Below, one piece after another: positions 1-14,090 of a stretch of DNA of 64,000 nt. The stretch comes from Lagopus muta (lineage: Eukaryota; Chordata; Aves; Galliformes; Phasianidae). Location of the stretch: assembly GCF_023343835.1 (NCBI RefSeq), contig NC_064437.1, positions 754,001 through 818,000 of the forward strand. The letters are read 5' to 3'. Every line of letters starts with the position of its first letter. Within the stretch, counting starts at the first letter, position 1. A program made the translations under genes and the position numbers. The notes under the pieces are model-generated. The model ran no database searches and had not been told where the DNA came from. It saw only the letters and a list, made by a program, of their open reading frames with translations.

Positions 1-1935
1 AAAACAAGGCATGCGCAGGGGTTAAACACACAGACCAGTCTGTAGCACGGATGTAGGTCTGTAGACACTCTCACCCTGTCAATTATTTAAAGAACAGACC
101 ACAGCAGAACAAGTTGGAGCAGAGACCCGGCAGCCTGGTGATGAGTCTTCCCAACCATTCCCACCAATAGCATCACCAGAGAGCCCCAGCTCTAACAGAA
201 TGACACAAGTTATGTGCATGTCAACAAAATCGTTCATACAGTACTCTGCATGGCACACAGGACAGAAACAATTACGATACCAGTTATGCTGTTTTCATGT
301 GGTGAGGAATTAATTCATCCTCCATGAAGCTCTGCATCACAGTAGCAATAAATCAGTTGACTGATAAGGGCAGCAGCACTGAAAATTATGTGATCTGTTG
401 GCCTATTGCCTCAGCCAGGAAAATCACAGAGATTGGAAACCACATCACACTCCTCCTTGGTCACTTTCCCCTTTTTCCCGTTGAAGCCTTGGTTAGCTCC
501 TGCTATCTGTTATGTTTAGAGAGTCAGGAGCAGAAAAGTAAGCAGGAGAAAACCCTGAAGGCATCAGGTTGACGCCACGCTGCTGCGAGTCAGTCGAATT
601 ACTGTAATCCTTAATTTTCCCAAGATAGTTTCAAAACAATGAACTTACCATTTTCAAGCCAAGCCATTTGTGTATGTCCTTTTCTCCTTTGTTCTCCGAC
701 GGTGGGCAACCAGAGTTTTATTTTGCATGAAGTTCTTTGGCAGCATTCATCCATAATCATCAACAAAATAAGTTAATATATGTAGGCGACTATAATGACA
801 GTAAATGCAGTGTAGGAGGGATAATATGTGCTTCATTGTCAATGCTCACATGCTGAATTAAATACTCTATTCTGGTCAAATGCTAATACACTCCATGAGC
901 ACTTTTCCATAAACACGTTTTTTAAATGTAAGATACAGAAGTGATATGAATAATATATTGGAATGATCTGATATATGTGAGCTTAAGAAGGGGTGTTTTT
1001 CTGCAGCACGTCGCCTGGTACCGGCACTGGCACGAGCTGCATTAAGTCTTCATGATGGTATCAATTCAGCCACGAGGACCTCATCTGTAAAGGACGCGTT
1101 CTTTTCACACTGGATTTGGCCAAATGATGGGGACCACCTCAGTTTTGAGCACCAGTAACTATCAATGATTCCTCCTTTCTGATATATTTAAGATTTTCTC
1201 TCTTGTGGTTTGCATTGCAGCCATGGATGAGGAGGGAAGCCAAGGGCTGTGATGCTGTATTGATGCCTTGAGCATAACTGCCGCAGGCCCTGCGCATCTG
1301 GCTGATACTTTAATTAGTCTGCTAACACAGGGGGACTTTAAAGAGCAGTAAACAGCAGCACCCTGAATTAATGCCTTGCTTCTCTGCTGCCTGTTCTTCA
1401 CAAAGATATTTTCCTTAGTGATTCAGAGCAAAAGGCTTAGTATGGTATCATAAGGCAACTCAAAAGAATAAATAAATTGAACAGCAAAAAGCTCAATATT
1501 AAAAAGACAATGTGAGAACAGTATCTAAATGGTACCACCTATTTTGGAGCTAAAAATAGGCTCAGAAAATCAAATTCAACATTGACATTGGAATAAAGAA
1601 AAGACCTTAGTTGCTCCCCAGCCCCACAACATCCCCAGCACCAACTGCAGACACCCTGTTGGAGCAGCAGCCCCAGCCTGGGGGTCCCAGCAATGAGGAG
1701 CAGAGGTGGAGATATCACTGGAGGGTGAAACGATTGATCAGAGCCCTCTGAAACGTGACATGGGTGATATTTTCAGTACTGAGGGAACAGACATCTTTTT
1801 TCATCCATCTTTTCGCATAGTTCTCTGCCTTCTAGGCAGAGACCCATTGGCGATCAGCAGCTGTCAATGAGATGCTCCATGCAGTATAAAGACTGGGACA
1901 AAGTATTATATATTTCAAAAAAATCATCACTCATT

Positions 1936-2200
1936 GAATCACAGCATGGCCTGGGTTGCAAAGGAGCCCAACGCTCATCAGTTCCAACCCCCTGCTGTGT
2001 GCAGGTCACCAACCAGCAGCCCAGGCTGCCCAGAGCCACATCCAGCCTGGCCTTGGATGCCTGCAGGGATGGGGCATCCACAGCCTCCTTGGGCAACCTG
2101 TGCCAGTGCCTCACCACCCTCTGGCTGAAAAACTTCCTCCTCATATCCAACCTAAACCTCCCCTATCTCAGTTTAAAACCATTCCCCTTGTCCTATCAGT
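1936..2200 (-). mobile_element. CR1 3' fragment
   Basis: Antisense copy. GAATCACAGCATGGCCTGGG, GTTCCAACCCCCTGCTGTG, GGCATCCACAGCCTCCTTGG and AAAACTTCCTCCTCATATCC lead to CATTCCCCTTGTCCTATCA. The copies at 10,681 and 11,888 are nearly the same over the shared part. Confidence 0.95.
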
Positions 2201-3931
2201 GTCCCAAAATCACACAATGTCCAATCAAAATCACACGACCAGTTCCAACCTGCTGGTGGATTTCCATGGATCCCATGACTAATGACCAATTAATTCTGAC
2301 TGTTTCAAGGGTGCTTACTCTTAATTATAAACTCCTGCTTATCTTTACAGACTATGTCACCTGTAATTGCATATCTTTCCAATATCTCTTGGTTCAAAAA
2401 ACAAAATAAGCATTAATGTTTAAGACCTAAAGCTGACAGCTGGATGCTTCTCTAGCAGAGTTTGGGAATGCAAAGCAATGGCAGCTCAGATGTGTGGAAT
2501 GGTTTGGAATGCAGGGACGGGGAGCTGAGGTGCAGTGCTGCCCACAGCCCCCGGTGCCATGGGAGCCAGCAAGCACTGCCAGCCACTGACAGCCCTGCAT
2601 TGTCTCATTTGTTTCAGAATTAGCTGTCTTTTCAATCTAATGTCAGTACTTATTGTTTGAACTCCGATGGGCTGGTTTTGCCAATTATCATCAGTGTCTT
2701 TTGTGAAGCAGCTTGCCCAGGCTTTTAAAGCACAATTACCAGCCTGGTGCAGCAGATAGGATGCCTGTGACATTTTCACATGCTGAAAATAAATACGTAA
2801 AATATAACAAAACAAGACTTTTATTAGTAACATACTTCTAGGAAGGAATATAAAGTAGCCATTAGGAATCCCGCTAACATCATTGGTCATTATGACAAGA
2901 AGGAAAACAGCTTTCTTAGGGCTTTGATTTCTTTTTTCTTCTTAATGGGTACTCCCTTCTCACCATCACCAGCAGACAATCTTGTCTATTAGCATTTACT
3001 CGGCGCTTACCACTTTTATATTTCTTCATAACCTCGGCAATTCAAGTAACATCGCAGCTCCGCTCTGAACCTTTACTTTGGTACATACGGATAACGATGC
3101 AGCACCAAAGATGCCCCCCACCCTCACTGCCATCGCAGAGGCTTCCAGGTGGGGTCATTTGGCTGAGTCAATCCTGTCACCATAAACTACATTTATACCT
3201 CATCCAAAAGGGTTTTGCAGAGCAGTTGATGCTCAGTTTTAGTCCTATGTAATCCATCGTTCCGAGGAGCTCAGATGTGTGCGGTGTCTGCACGAGGCAG
3301 CTCCTTCCAGCAGCAGCACCGCTCCATTCTGAGGGCAGAGCCAGACAGAGGGCTCGGATGTGTCCTCTTCATACCCCTACACTGTATTTAATTGAGACTC
3401 TGTGCGCAGTGCAAAATCAATTACAATGCAGCACCAGATTTAAATGCGATGTCAGTGCGACTGCACGGTTTGGTTTGCCCTCTGTGAAGCAGGGTCAGGC
3501 TCTGTTAGACAGGAGCCAAGCAAGAACCAGCCCAGACTTTTCCAATTAAAACTGGAATGACAAATTATTGAAAGGAGTCTGCACCATTTCTAATGGTGAA
3601 AAACAGATGGTAGGTAGGATGAGTTCCATAACAGCCCAGAGCTGATCTCTAGGACAAGAGGAGAGAATCATGAATGCCCGTGGATTCAACACAGCTACCA
3701 TCATCCACTTTTCTCTCCTGCAGAGCAGGTCTAGCGCAGCACAACACTTGGTGCTTCCCCCTGGCCCACAGTGCTGCACATCTGTTAAACTCTGCATAAA
3801 GGATTAGGGTGTGAAACTCAGATTCAAAGCAGAATCCTTCTGTTACTGTTTTAGAAGTTTTACAGAGATAAGCCAATCTTAGCCATGGAGCACCAGCTCT
3901 TGGTTACATGGCTCTGGAATAAAATTTATAG

Positions 3932-4086
3932 TACCATAGAACTGTTCCAGTTAGCAGGGACCTTCAAAGGCCATCTGGTCCCACTCCCCACAATGACCAG
4001 GGACACCCACAGTTCCATAGGTGCTCAGACTCCATCCCTGACCTTGGGTGTCTGCAGGGATGGGGCATCACTGCCTCTCTGGGCAC
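3932..4086 (-). mobile_element. Diverged CR1 3' fragment
   Basis: Antisense. TACCATAGAACTGTTCCAG, GGCCATCTGGTCCCACTCC and TGCAGGGATGGGGCATCACTG match CR1 landmarks with many substitutions, so this is an older copy. Confidence 0.8.
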
Positions 4087-7000
4087 TGTTGGAAAGCTCC
4101 AAGTAAACTGATGAGCAAAGTTCCTACCTGTTGTTCGTGCCTCTCTTTCAAGTAATTAATGCAGTCAGTATGGGAACTGAGTCAGGTTACAAAGCCAAAC
4201 CCTGTTTCAAGCCATGTGCAGCAGCTTCATCATTTAAATACATTCTTGTGCAGTGTATCCATGACAAATGATTTTGCTTCCCATGGCAAGTCTCGGTTTT
4301 TAGGCTAATGAACAGATATCTCACACTCCCTGATTCAGGCCTTCCATCTCCCCAGCCCCACGAGTACAGCCTTTGTTCTGGCAGGTTTGATGCATTTGCC
4401 CTTTACACCACTGGTGTTTGCTGCTTAATTACCAGGCGGGGCTACAAAATGGAAGCATGCAGCAGTACAGGCTGCGTGCAGCGAGATCTGGAAGTGCTGC
4501 ACAGCAGGATTCCTCTTGCATTTGTGAAATCACTCAGCAGAATTACAGCTTTTGCTGGCAAAGCTACTTAAAAGCAAATAAGGTCAAAAAAGCATTAAGG
4601 AGCCTGAAGGGAAAGCCCGGCATTATTCACCCGTTCAGAACATAAAGCTTCTGTGTCAACCACGAGCAGTTAGAGTAAACATTTGTACAGCACTTCACCT
4701 CCATGAATGGGGTGAGCAGAGGGGAATTATTTCTGGTGGGTAATGTGATGGTTTCCCTGCAAACCACAAACGATGGGAGCAGGTGGGAGGCCGTAGCTCC
4801 CCATGGCACAGCCCTGCTGCAGCCACGTGCCACGTCCTGCCTATGGAACCTTCGTGATTTAAGCGACGTGAGCGATAAATGCGTGTAACCAAACGCAAAT
4901 CAGCCTATGAACAGAGCTTGAATCTCATCTGGGGACACAGAAAAAGAGACGAGCTAATACGGAGCTACTAGAAAATGTTTCCCACGGTTGACCTTATTGA
5001 AGTACTTCTTAGTAGCCCAAAGGTAGGAAGCATGCACAGCATGCTCGTGGGTTTTAAAAAACACAGATAGGATTGTATGTATGGCAGCAATCCCATAAAC
5101 ACACCTTAGCTATAAAAGAAGTCACCGTTTTTTTACCTAGTGCCCAAAACTCGGGGGAATTTGTACTGGCAGTATTCATGATCAGACCAAACAAAATCAG
5201 CCATGACAACACGCTCTTAATGAATTTCAGAACAGCAAACACTGAGCTAGCTAATGTCAGCAAGTGATGCTGCACTTTATTCCAGAACAAATACAATGTC
5301 TTAGTGACAAAAGAAAAAACTCCAGGCCTTATTTGTGCACGGGCAGCTTTCCTGCAAATAAACTTGCATAAATGACAGTGAATCAAAGTGTAACACTGAG
5401 CTCAATGTGGGAACACTGCTGTACGAAGTGCCACTCACACCGTGTCGGACTCAGATTCACATTATGGATGATACCCATCACACCTTTATCTGTCTTCTGC
5501 TGATGAAATTTGTGCTGTGAGTCAATGTACAGCATCCGTGTCAAAAGATCAGATATTGTATTTGTTTGTTTTCTAGCTTGCTTGTACCTGATAACAGCAT
5601 AAGCCGAGCGAATCCAAGGAAAAATAATTCATCACAGTGCTCTGTTCCCCCCTGCACTGCCGCAGAGATATTCCCATCACAAGTGTGAGTCCGACTGCAT
5701 CAAATTCCGCTTAAGCATCATCCATCAGCTGCACAGAGAGCACTTTCCTAAGGCTCCTGTAGGGCTGACGGAGCTGAGCACATTGGTCGGAGCACAGCCA
5801 GGTCAGCATTGCCCCGACACCCACCTCTGCACTCCCACCCTGCACCAGGCCCTGTGCTGCAGGGACGTCCCTGCCCTGTGCACCGGGGTCACTGCAGCCC
5901 CAGCTGCCAGCCATGGATAAAGCCATCCCCACCGTGACCCCACAGACAGCCCCAGGGGTTGGGTCACCTCTCCCTGTGCTCAGACCCCTTCTGTTAAGGA
6001 TTGTATCTCACTCTAGAATCAGGTTATGGATTGTACACGATTAGAAAGGGATATGCATAGAGATATATATACTAACCTTTTTTAGTCATTTCTAAATAAT
6101 TCATCTCCAATACTACAGGATAGGGTGAGGGGTTTTGTTTTTAACAAGCGCTTTACAGCCACTGAATTGAACGGATGCCTTATTTGTGAGGGTGGGAGGG
6201 ATTTGGAGGAGCAGCCCCTGCTGCACAGGCTGCCACAGAGCCCTGCAGGATGGACAGCCCAGGCAGCAGGGCTGGAAGGCAGCGCAGGGCTGTGCTCCTG
6301 GGCCGGGCACTGTGCAATGTGAGCCAAGCAGGAGCACTGCAATGCTGCAGCACGTGGGGATCTGCCTGCACCGCCAGGTGCGTCCCACAAGGAATGAAAG
6401 AGCCTCTGCAGAACAGATGGAAAAGCTTTCCTCCAAAGCCACTCAGTAATTGCCTTGTAACCTCACTTCTGTACGATGGGTAGGAATGGAATCACTTCCA
6501 TTAAGCATCGGTTAGGTGAACTTCTCCCAGGATTAAAATATAGCAACGTTTTTGTTTTCTGTTGTTTTCAAAGAGTTTAACCTGAGGTCAACAGAGTCCC
6601 TAACTCTTTCCAAAACTCAGCAACAGCCCATAGGGATGAGCATACTTATTTCCTGCATCTGTTCTCCAAATTAAATCAGAAACTGCTTATAAAGGAACAT
6701 TCCTGGCAGTCCCCAGGGGAGCTCTGATGGAGACCTGCCGTGACGGCGATGCTCACTGCTGAGATCTCCATGCTGCGGCACGGCTGGAACCTTTCCTCAC
6801 TTCTTTTTCGTTTGATACTGTACTAATTGTAAGGGAAATGTAACACCACCACAGGGATAAAATCTGGAGTGCTGGCGAGACACCGGTTGGGTTCAATGGA
6901 TCAAGAGATACGTTTTAGATGTTGCTGTGCCATGAGAGCAGCGAGCAGCCATGCCCTCACACTGCAGCACCATTTGTGTTTGCTCTGGCACGAGGAACGT

Positions 7001-7492
7001 GGCGCGAGGGCGTTTTAGTGGCACATGTGAACACGAAGGCAGAGCCCATGTGCCATTAACACAATGCTGCTCTTTGGCACTCGTGATAATGTACCTTGTT
7101 TAACTACGACCAAATCCAACCAGCCCAAACTTCAGCACTGCACAGCATCTTGTGACACACACAGTGTTTTCGGTAGCAACAGACTATGGGATGTGGGGGC
7201 TGCAGCCTGGTAGGACATACCCGTGTTTCTCGCTTCTATGTACTATTTTGTATGGGTTAGAGAAGATGGCCTCTGTTGTGCATTGTTTGTGAAATGTTTC
7301 TTATCCCAGAGAGGTGTACGATGTAAAATACGTCAGTGAAAAGTGTATATTTTATGTGAGAGGAAAATACATTTTAATAAAGGTAAAGCTTTGTTAGCTG
7401 TAAAAATGGCAACTGTTCAAGTGTACAGTAACTTCTTACTAATGTACGAAAATCTGTGATATTTTTGATTTGATTGTATTTGTATTGCCCAA

Positions 7493-7498
7493 ATAAAA
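7493..7498 (+). terminator. Candidate poly(A) signal, possible end of NEGR1 3' UTR
   Basis: AATAAA in GCCCAAATAAAACATTTTGG, followed by TGTATTGTTC as a GU/U-rich element and preceded by 300 bases of AT-rich, 3' UTR-like sequence with a second AATAAA near 7,377. Confidence 0.45.
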
Positions 7499-10400
7499 CA
7501 TTTTGGCTGTATTGTTCTTAAGCGTTACTTCTTTAAAAGGTGGAAACTTGTGCTTGTATCTCAAAAAATGTTCTTCATTCAGGAAAAAAAGAGCCATGTC
7601 CAAATTTCTGGATGGCACTCATATTGAGTGCACCCTGAGTGAAAGCCCATCTGGTGAGGTGTACAACCATTGCCCACATGGGCATCTCTGCAGATCTCTC
7701 TAAGGGTAGGAAGGAAATATCTCTTCTCCAGGAGCTTCCAGCACAGGACTGGGGGTGGGGTGAGGCTGAGAGCCTCCTTCAACAGGAGGGCCCCCTGAGG
7801 GACCCACAGCAGTACAGCTAAGGGTGAGATGCAGCATACAGAGGACATAACAGTGATGATGACATCTGTGCCATCACGGCCTTCTTACTTTTTCTTTTCA
7901 TCTTCAAGGGGAGTTAAACTAAAAAGTTTTGACTGGCAGCCCAGACAACACAAGTCAGCAAAATCCAAATGTAAAAAGCAAAGCAAAGCAGAACGAGACA
8001 CCATTATCTTATTAGCACAGATGACCACTAAGCTCCTTTCAGAAACATCAGCCATGACCCCACCTGCCTAGAGCATCTATTTGGGCACAGCCCTACTGAT
8101 GAGGTCCTATTGGTCCACCTGCAGCCCTGCACACATGAGCAGGGCAAGGGCATGAACAAAATGAGCTGTGCCAATTAGGTTTGGAGATAGAACAATAACA
8201 TAACAGGCAAACCTGACAGCCTATGGCAGCTCTGGGCCAGCAGTGCCCTACCACAGCACGTGGGCTCCCTCTGTGCACAGAGCATCCCTGCCTCCACAGC
8301 ACCAGCTGGTGCTGCTGTGTGCTACAGTCAGTGAAGCACTGCTGCTACGTGCTGGGGAAAGGAACAGCATTGAGCACCAAACCGTCCAGCAGTCCCACCA
8401 ACAGAACCAGGTGAGCTCCCCCTCAAACCTCAGCCATTCTGTATTGGCACAACAGCAGTATCAAGAATTCACCTCTTTCTGTCCAGACTTAAAAAACAAA
8501 ACTACAGGCTCTCTGGTAACACCAACAGCGTTTATCTCAAACACCCCATGTTTCCACACGTCACATTTGGTTTTTTGCACAGCTGGCATGCAGAGCTCCT
8601 TCCTTCACTGCGAAGCACAGGCCTTATTTATCCAGATCTGATGTCCTCCTTTAACTCTGCTTGTTTTTCCCAGGGAGCCTTCGCCCTCACCTGCTGAACG
8701 GTGCTCCTCAGCTGCGCAATGGGAAAACAAATTGAATTCTAATCAAAGGGTTTCTATTCTCATCACTGCCGGTCTACTTTCACTTTATAGTTACCAATAA
8801 AATGTTAAAGAGTATCACCGATGGATTCGTTTTGATTGATGGCATCTGCCCACTCCCTTGCATTTTAAGGCGCCTCATTATCGCGCATTCAAGAATTGCA
8901 TTTCTTAGCATGCTTAATAGCTCTTAAACTTGAGGCAGCTAATTGGTTCAGCTGGTGTTTCTGTGCCTTGGCTGCAAAGCTAATAAAAGGAAGCACAAAA
9001 ATGAAGAATATTAATGGTTCCTCCTTTGTAAAGATAAGCTTAGTGGCCAGTTTATGCTTCAATTCATGCACAGCAAAGAGTGCCTTTAGAAATGGAAAGA
9101 TTACCATCGAGAAAAGACTGCCATGTAATATTTTTTTTCTTTTTTTCCCTTGGTATCTTTATGGGAACTGTTGAGTCCCAGCCTGATCCACTGATTGATC
9201 ACCTGAGGCAAGGACGGTCAGGCTGGGGAACACAGGTGAAGGAGGTTCTCTGATGTGACTGGAGGGGATGGAGCCTGGCTGCACCTCTCCTGGACCCATT
9301 TAAGGGCTGACAGCCCCTGGGGAGGGATCACTTTCTGGAGATCTCTCTTTGTTGAAGTTTTCCACTGTGAGCCTAGATCCTCAGATACAGGTAAGCATTT
9401 CTTCTTTTTCACCACGGTAATCTTTCTGCCTATAACACCTGTAAAGTGCCACCCTAACTGAGATACTCTTCCAACAGTACAGTATCCCATATACACGTTT
9501 AGGTATTTGAGTCCCTTGTAGATTTTTCACCTCTATTCTTTCAGGTTATGAGGAAACAATTCCTATGTTAAGTCCTGTACCAGCAAAACATGCACACAAC
9601 TCTTCAAACGCTTCCTTTTACTGCAGTATCTTCTCTAAGAATCATCCTTACTAGAAGGAAACTATATCATCCAACCTCCTTCCTGGGGGTGCCTGCAAGC
9701 AGCAGGGAGCAGATCAGAAGCAAGATGTGTTTGGAGTTTTGGGAGGGAATAGCTGAAATGTTGTCGTTTGAATCCCTCAGTCTGCAGTAGGTTAAGTGAT
9801 GGGAGTATATTTTGATGGTATAATATAGAACGTTTGCTGCAGGAAACTTTTAAGTGCTTTTTTGCTGTGTGTGTCTGGTAATCCTGATGAGTCCCTGACC
9901 TGCAGGCAGCAAACTGCTCCTGCAGCTTCCCCATGTACTGGGATGAACTCTGTGGTTCAGAGAGTGACTCTGTGGGTCATCCCCAACCAAGAGTCTGTCT
10001 GCAGAACGTGCCTTCACACCTTTCCTCCCTGCACGTGCAGCTCAGACTTTCCCCCATTGGATGTTTGATTGCTGGAACAAATGCAGGCTTTGGTGGTTGT
10101 TGTTCTGTAGTGAGAGGCAGTGGCAAATCCCATGCTCAACTTCTACAGCTGTGTCAGATAAATGCTGCTCACAGCAGTGAGCGGTGCTCTGTGCTCTTTC
10201 TTCCAAAAAAGAACTATTTGCTGTTGCCTTCTGCTTCCTCTGATCTTCTCTTTATTGGGAGAACAGCTCGTTTTTCCAATACCTGAGCTGAACAGATATT
10301 ATTTTCCTATGCATTTAAAAAAGGAATGAAAACAACAGAAAACAAACTGTCTTTGTTAGCTGACTTGTTTCTGAAGACTCCATTATGACAGCCTGTTCAT

Positions 10401-10680
10401 AATGCCCGTGTAGCCCAGAATTCCTGCTATCAACACAACGGAGATAAGGCGATGTTTGGTGGTGGCTGCAGATCACTATACCATTATTCCACTGCAGGGT
10501 GGAAGTTACTGATGATTTCTGTCTGTCACCCAATGCCAGACATCACCTTTTCAAGGTGTATTTTTTTCCTCTGCTGCTCTGCAGTTTTATGGACTGACAC
10601 ACAGCAGGAAAGAGACTGATGAAAAAGCTGTGGCATCGCTTCCCAGTGAGGAAACCTGTGCTTTCCACCTTCCTGCTATG

Positions 10681-10840
10681 GAATTACAGCATGGCCTGGG
10701 TTGCAAAGGAGCACAACGCTCATCAGTTCCAACCCCCTGCTGTGTGCAGGTCGCCAACCAGCAGCCCAGGCTGCCCAGAGCCACATCCAGCCTGGCCTTG
10801 AATGCCTGCAGGGATGGGGCATCCACAGCCTCCTTGGGCA
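10681..10840 (-). mobile_element. CR1 3' fragment
   Basis: Antisense, truncated at both ends relative to the copy at 1,936. It lacks the terminal ATTCTATG-type repeat beyond GAATTACAGCATGGCC and stops at CTCCTTGGGCA. Confidence 0.95.
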
Positions 10841-11887
10841 GAGAGGTCTGTTACAAGTGTGACTTCACCATATTGAGCTGATAAGGGGAGAATGACAGAA
10901 TTCCTTATTTATTAAAGATTGACTTCTGGGTCTGTTTTGCAAAGAACGTGGTTTTTTTTTTTTTTTTCAGTACCTTTACGTCACCCTCCAGCACACCAGG
11001 CAGACGAAACTTGGCCAAGAAGTGCCAAGTTCCGGGTGAGTCCAAGCTCCTTTCTGCAGAGCAGGGGCTGCAGGCGACGCAGGTGACTCATGGCACCAGG
11101 CAGCCCCCCAGGTGGAAGGAAGACCCCTCTGCAGCCTCCTGGTGTGTTGGTAATCTGGAGTTTTGCACTAAATCACCACAGCCTTTATGAGAGCATCAGT
11201 GTCTGCTATCACCACAACTTCCATCTCATCACAGCTCCGTGGCTGGCAGGTCCTCAGCCTCTCACAATTAAGAATGCACATTTTCTGTTTGCTACATAAT
11301 TTTGGGGCACTATTTTAACACAGGCGTGCAGGTTTTTTCTTTAGGTATTTTTTTTTCCCTTTTTTAATCACTGTATTTTGCCTTAGCAACCCAACGTTCC
11401 TATTTTTAGCTCTAAAGAAAGAAAACAATCTTTCAGAGACGTGCTGGGTCCTGAGCACAACTGATAAACCACAGAAATTCAGTGATAACAGTGAAATTTG
11501 CCTTACGCTGCTCTGCTCTTCCTCTGCTAAGTCTGAAATGCAAATGGTGAGAACTTGTGCATCACTCCAAGATAAGCACATATTGTTCCAGCTCCTGGAT
11601 GGCTGCACGGATTCCCAGTGCAGCTGTGCCCCTCCAGCTGAAGCCACGTGAGAGGGGAGCAGAAAGCAGTGCAGGTGGTGATGGTTAATTCCTGCTGCAA
11701 TGGATGGCTCCTGCCCCACAGTGCCTGCATCACAGCCTTGGGCTCCTGCTACTTCGTGCCTTCATACAACAGGGAGAGCAGAAGAGCCAAATTAGAACTG
11801 CTTTGCCTCTGTTCTGGGACAGAAGTCCCCTCTGCCATGACTTGAGTCTCTGTAGGAGTCGGGGTGTTCCTGGATGATGTGCCTGGT

Positions 11888-12080
11888 CACAGAATCACAG
11901 CATGGCCTGGGTTGAAGAGGACGAATGCTCATCAGTTCCAACCCTTTGCTGTGTGCAGGTCACCAACCAGCAGCCCAGGCTGCCCAGAGCCACATCCAGC
12001 CTGGCCTTGAATGCCTGCAGGGATGGGGCATCCACAGCCTCCTTGGGCAACCTGTTCCAGTGCCTCACCACCCTCTGGGT
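11888..12080 (-). mobile_element. CR1 3' fragment
   Basis: Antisense. CACAGAATCACAGCATGGCC through CCTGTTCCAGTGCCTCACCA, stopping at CCCTCTGGGT. Same subfamily as the copies at 1,936 and 10,681. Confidence 0.95.
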
Positions 12081-13821
12081 GGTCCTGCAGCCTTTGGCTG
12101 GTGTTGCTTTGAGGTCCCTTTGATGGGGTTTTTCAAAATGCATGGGCTGTGGGTGTGCATTCTGCATTTGCAGAGCATTAATAGGACAGGTCAAGGACAA
12201 TTGGGCTCATCAGACTGCTGTGTCTAAACAGACACTTGATGCCTATTGAGCTCGCTTTCCTATTCTTTGTGTTATACTTAGCTGTGACCTTGAATGTTGC
12301 TGTGTTTTGTTCATTTGTTTGTTGCAGAGAAGGTTTTTCTCTCTCTCCCTATCTCGACAAAGATGAGAAATGGATTTTTCTTTTTACATTTGTACATGAG
12401 CACCGTACATCTCTTTGAGCGGGCAGCAGCAGCTGCATCATCACTGTGCTCCCAGCGGTCTCATGCCAGCTTAGGGCAGTGCTGTGTCCTGCAGGTGCCT
12501 GCTCCTGGACACAGCTCTGTGCTGTGCAGAGCTCCCTGCAAAGTGATGCCTGGCACCTGACCTCCTGCATGCCTGGGCTGTAATGTGTGTAAAATATCCA
12601 TGCCCATCCCTCTGTCCCACAGCCACTCACCAGCAGCTCTGGCCTCCTGTACCTTGCTGCGTGCAGGGAGACCCGTCCTGACACCGCAGCCTGAACATTT
12701 CAATAAACATCACTGTGATGGCATGCATATACAACACCTGGCTTTCATTCTGAAGTTTGAGGGTGCGATGTTCTGCTTACTCCAAAGGAAGCCTTGCATG
12801 TCTGATGGCAGACTGTTTTCATCACTGGACTTCCCACTGGCCTTAACAGCACCTTTGCCCTTTCTCTCACAGGCAGCCTGTGAGCCTGCTTTGGCCCTAC
12901 AGAGGAAGCCAAAGGCTGCTGTCCTGCACTGCGGGCCCCAGCTGTGCCAGATGGGAGCTGGGGGTACCCCATGCTGACAGCTGGGTTGTGAGGCACTGCA
13001 CACATGGACAGACCTTCAACAGAAACACAGTGCCAGCCTAATGCCAGAATTCGTTCTAAACTACGTTGATGGAAAGGTCAGAAGATGTGGTGTTTGCTTC
13101 TATCAGACTGCTGTTTCTTTTTGGAGATGTAATGGCTGCATCTTTGAGCTTTCCCACCCCTATCTGATTTCATTTTCTTTCATAATGTGCATATACTTAT
13201 GTTCAATACAAGCAAATGCAATTGTCTCTGTAAGCCTACGAGGTGCTGCTGTTTAGAAATACCAAGAAAGGGACTCTAAAAGAATGAAGCCTATGACACA
13301 ATGCTGCTTTTAGGACTGCAATCACTCTGCTGTAATGGGATCACACTCATTTCTCTTGAACAGAACTTCACAGTAAATAGTAAGTGCATAAAAGCAGCAG
13401 CAAGAGATAGCACAGATGAAAGATTATTCCTCTGAATATTACAAGGGTGTACCTCTGATAAATGATTGTTCCCTGGTATTGCTTGTCCCAGATGACAGTA
13501 TCCCAAAGCTGGTCTTTTCTTATCCAAGCCTTCCCTCCACCCCACAGCTCCATGCAGACGCTCACTACTGTGTTTCTCTGTATGCTGTTTAGACTGCTGG
13601 ATATGGATGCTTTGGTGCCTGCTGTTTTAAGATCCCTCACTGGAAAGCATGAGGAAACCTTAGTGCCAATGGGCATGCAGTGCAGGGAGCTGCAGCACTG
13701 CCCTACTGCCACCCATGGGCTCCTTGTGCAGCGTTGGCAGGATCAGACCGATGACCCCCAGCACTCCCCCATCTCACCCGTTTGGTGACTCTGGGATGAG
13801 GTGGGACAGTGAGGTGAGCCA

Positions 13822-14090
13822 TACAAGCATTCAGGCTGGAAAAGACCTTTGAGATCCTCAACCCCCACCAATCCCTACCCCCATGTGCCCACTGCCCACG
13901 TCCCTCAGTGCCACCCCAAGGATGGTGACCCCCACCCCTGGACAGCTGTGCAGTGCTGACTGCTCTTTGGAGAAGGAATTTCTCCTAATACCCAGCCTGC
14001 CTCCGTCCCCCTGCCCCCCAGCATAATGCAAAGCCATCATCTCCCATCCTATCGCTATTACCTGGGAGCAGAGGCTGACACCACCTCGCC
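13822..14090 (-). mobile_element. CR1 3' fragment
   Basis: Antisense. CAGGCTGGAAAAGACCTTTG, then CCCACTGCCCACGTCCCTC, GGATGGTGACCCCCACCCC, TTTGGAGAAGGAATTTCTCC and CTGGGAGCAGAGGCTGACAC. Same subfamily as those at 52,445 and 60,621. Confidence 0.9.

Larger units (their letters stand above)
1..7515 (+). other. Non-coding stretch, possibly 3' UTR or last intron of the upstream gene
   Basis: No reading frame here has a recognisable domain. Apart from two CR1 fragments the sequence is single-copy looking. By synteny the gene to the left on this strand should be NEGR1, and the stretch ends in a convincing mRNA 3' end at about 7,490. I could not find a NEGR1 coding exon, so the assignment is an inference only. 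Confidence 0.35.

Noticed and set aside
1867-2409. 180-residue plus-strand frame near 2 kb
   Set aside because: It is the antisense of a CR1 3' fragment; the same peptide segments recur at 10.6 and 11.9 kb in the other copies.
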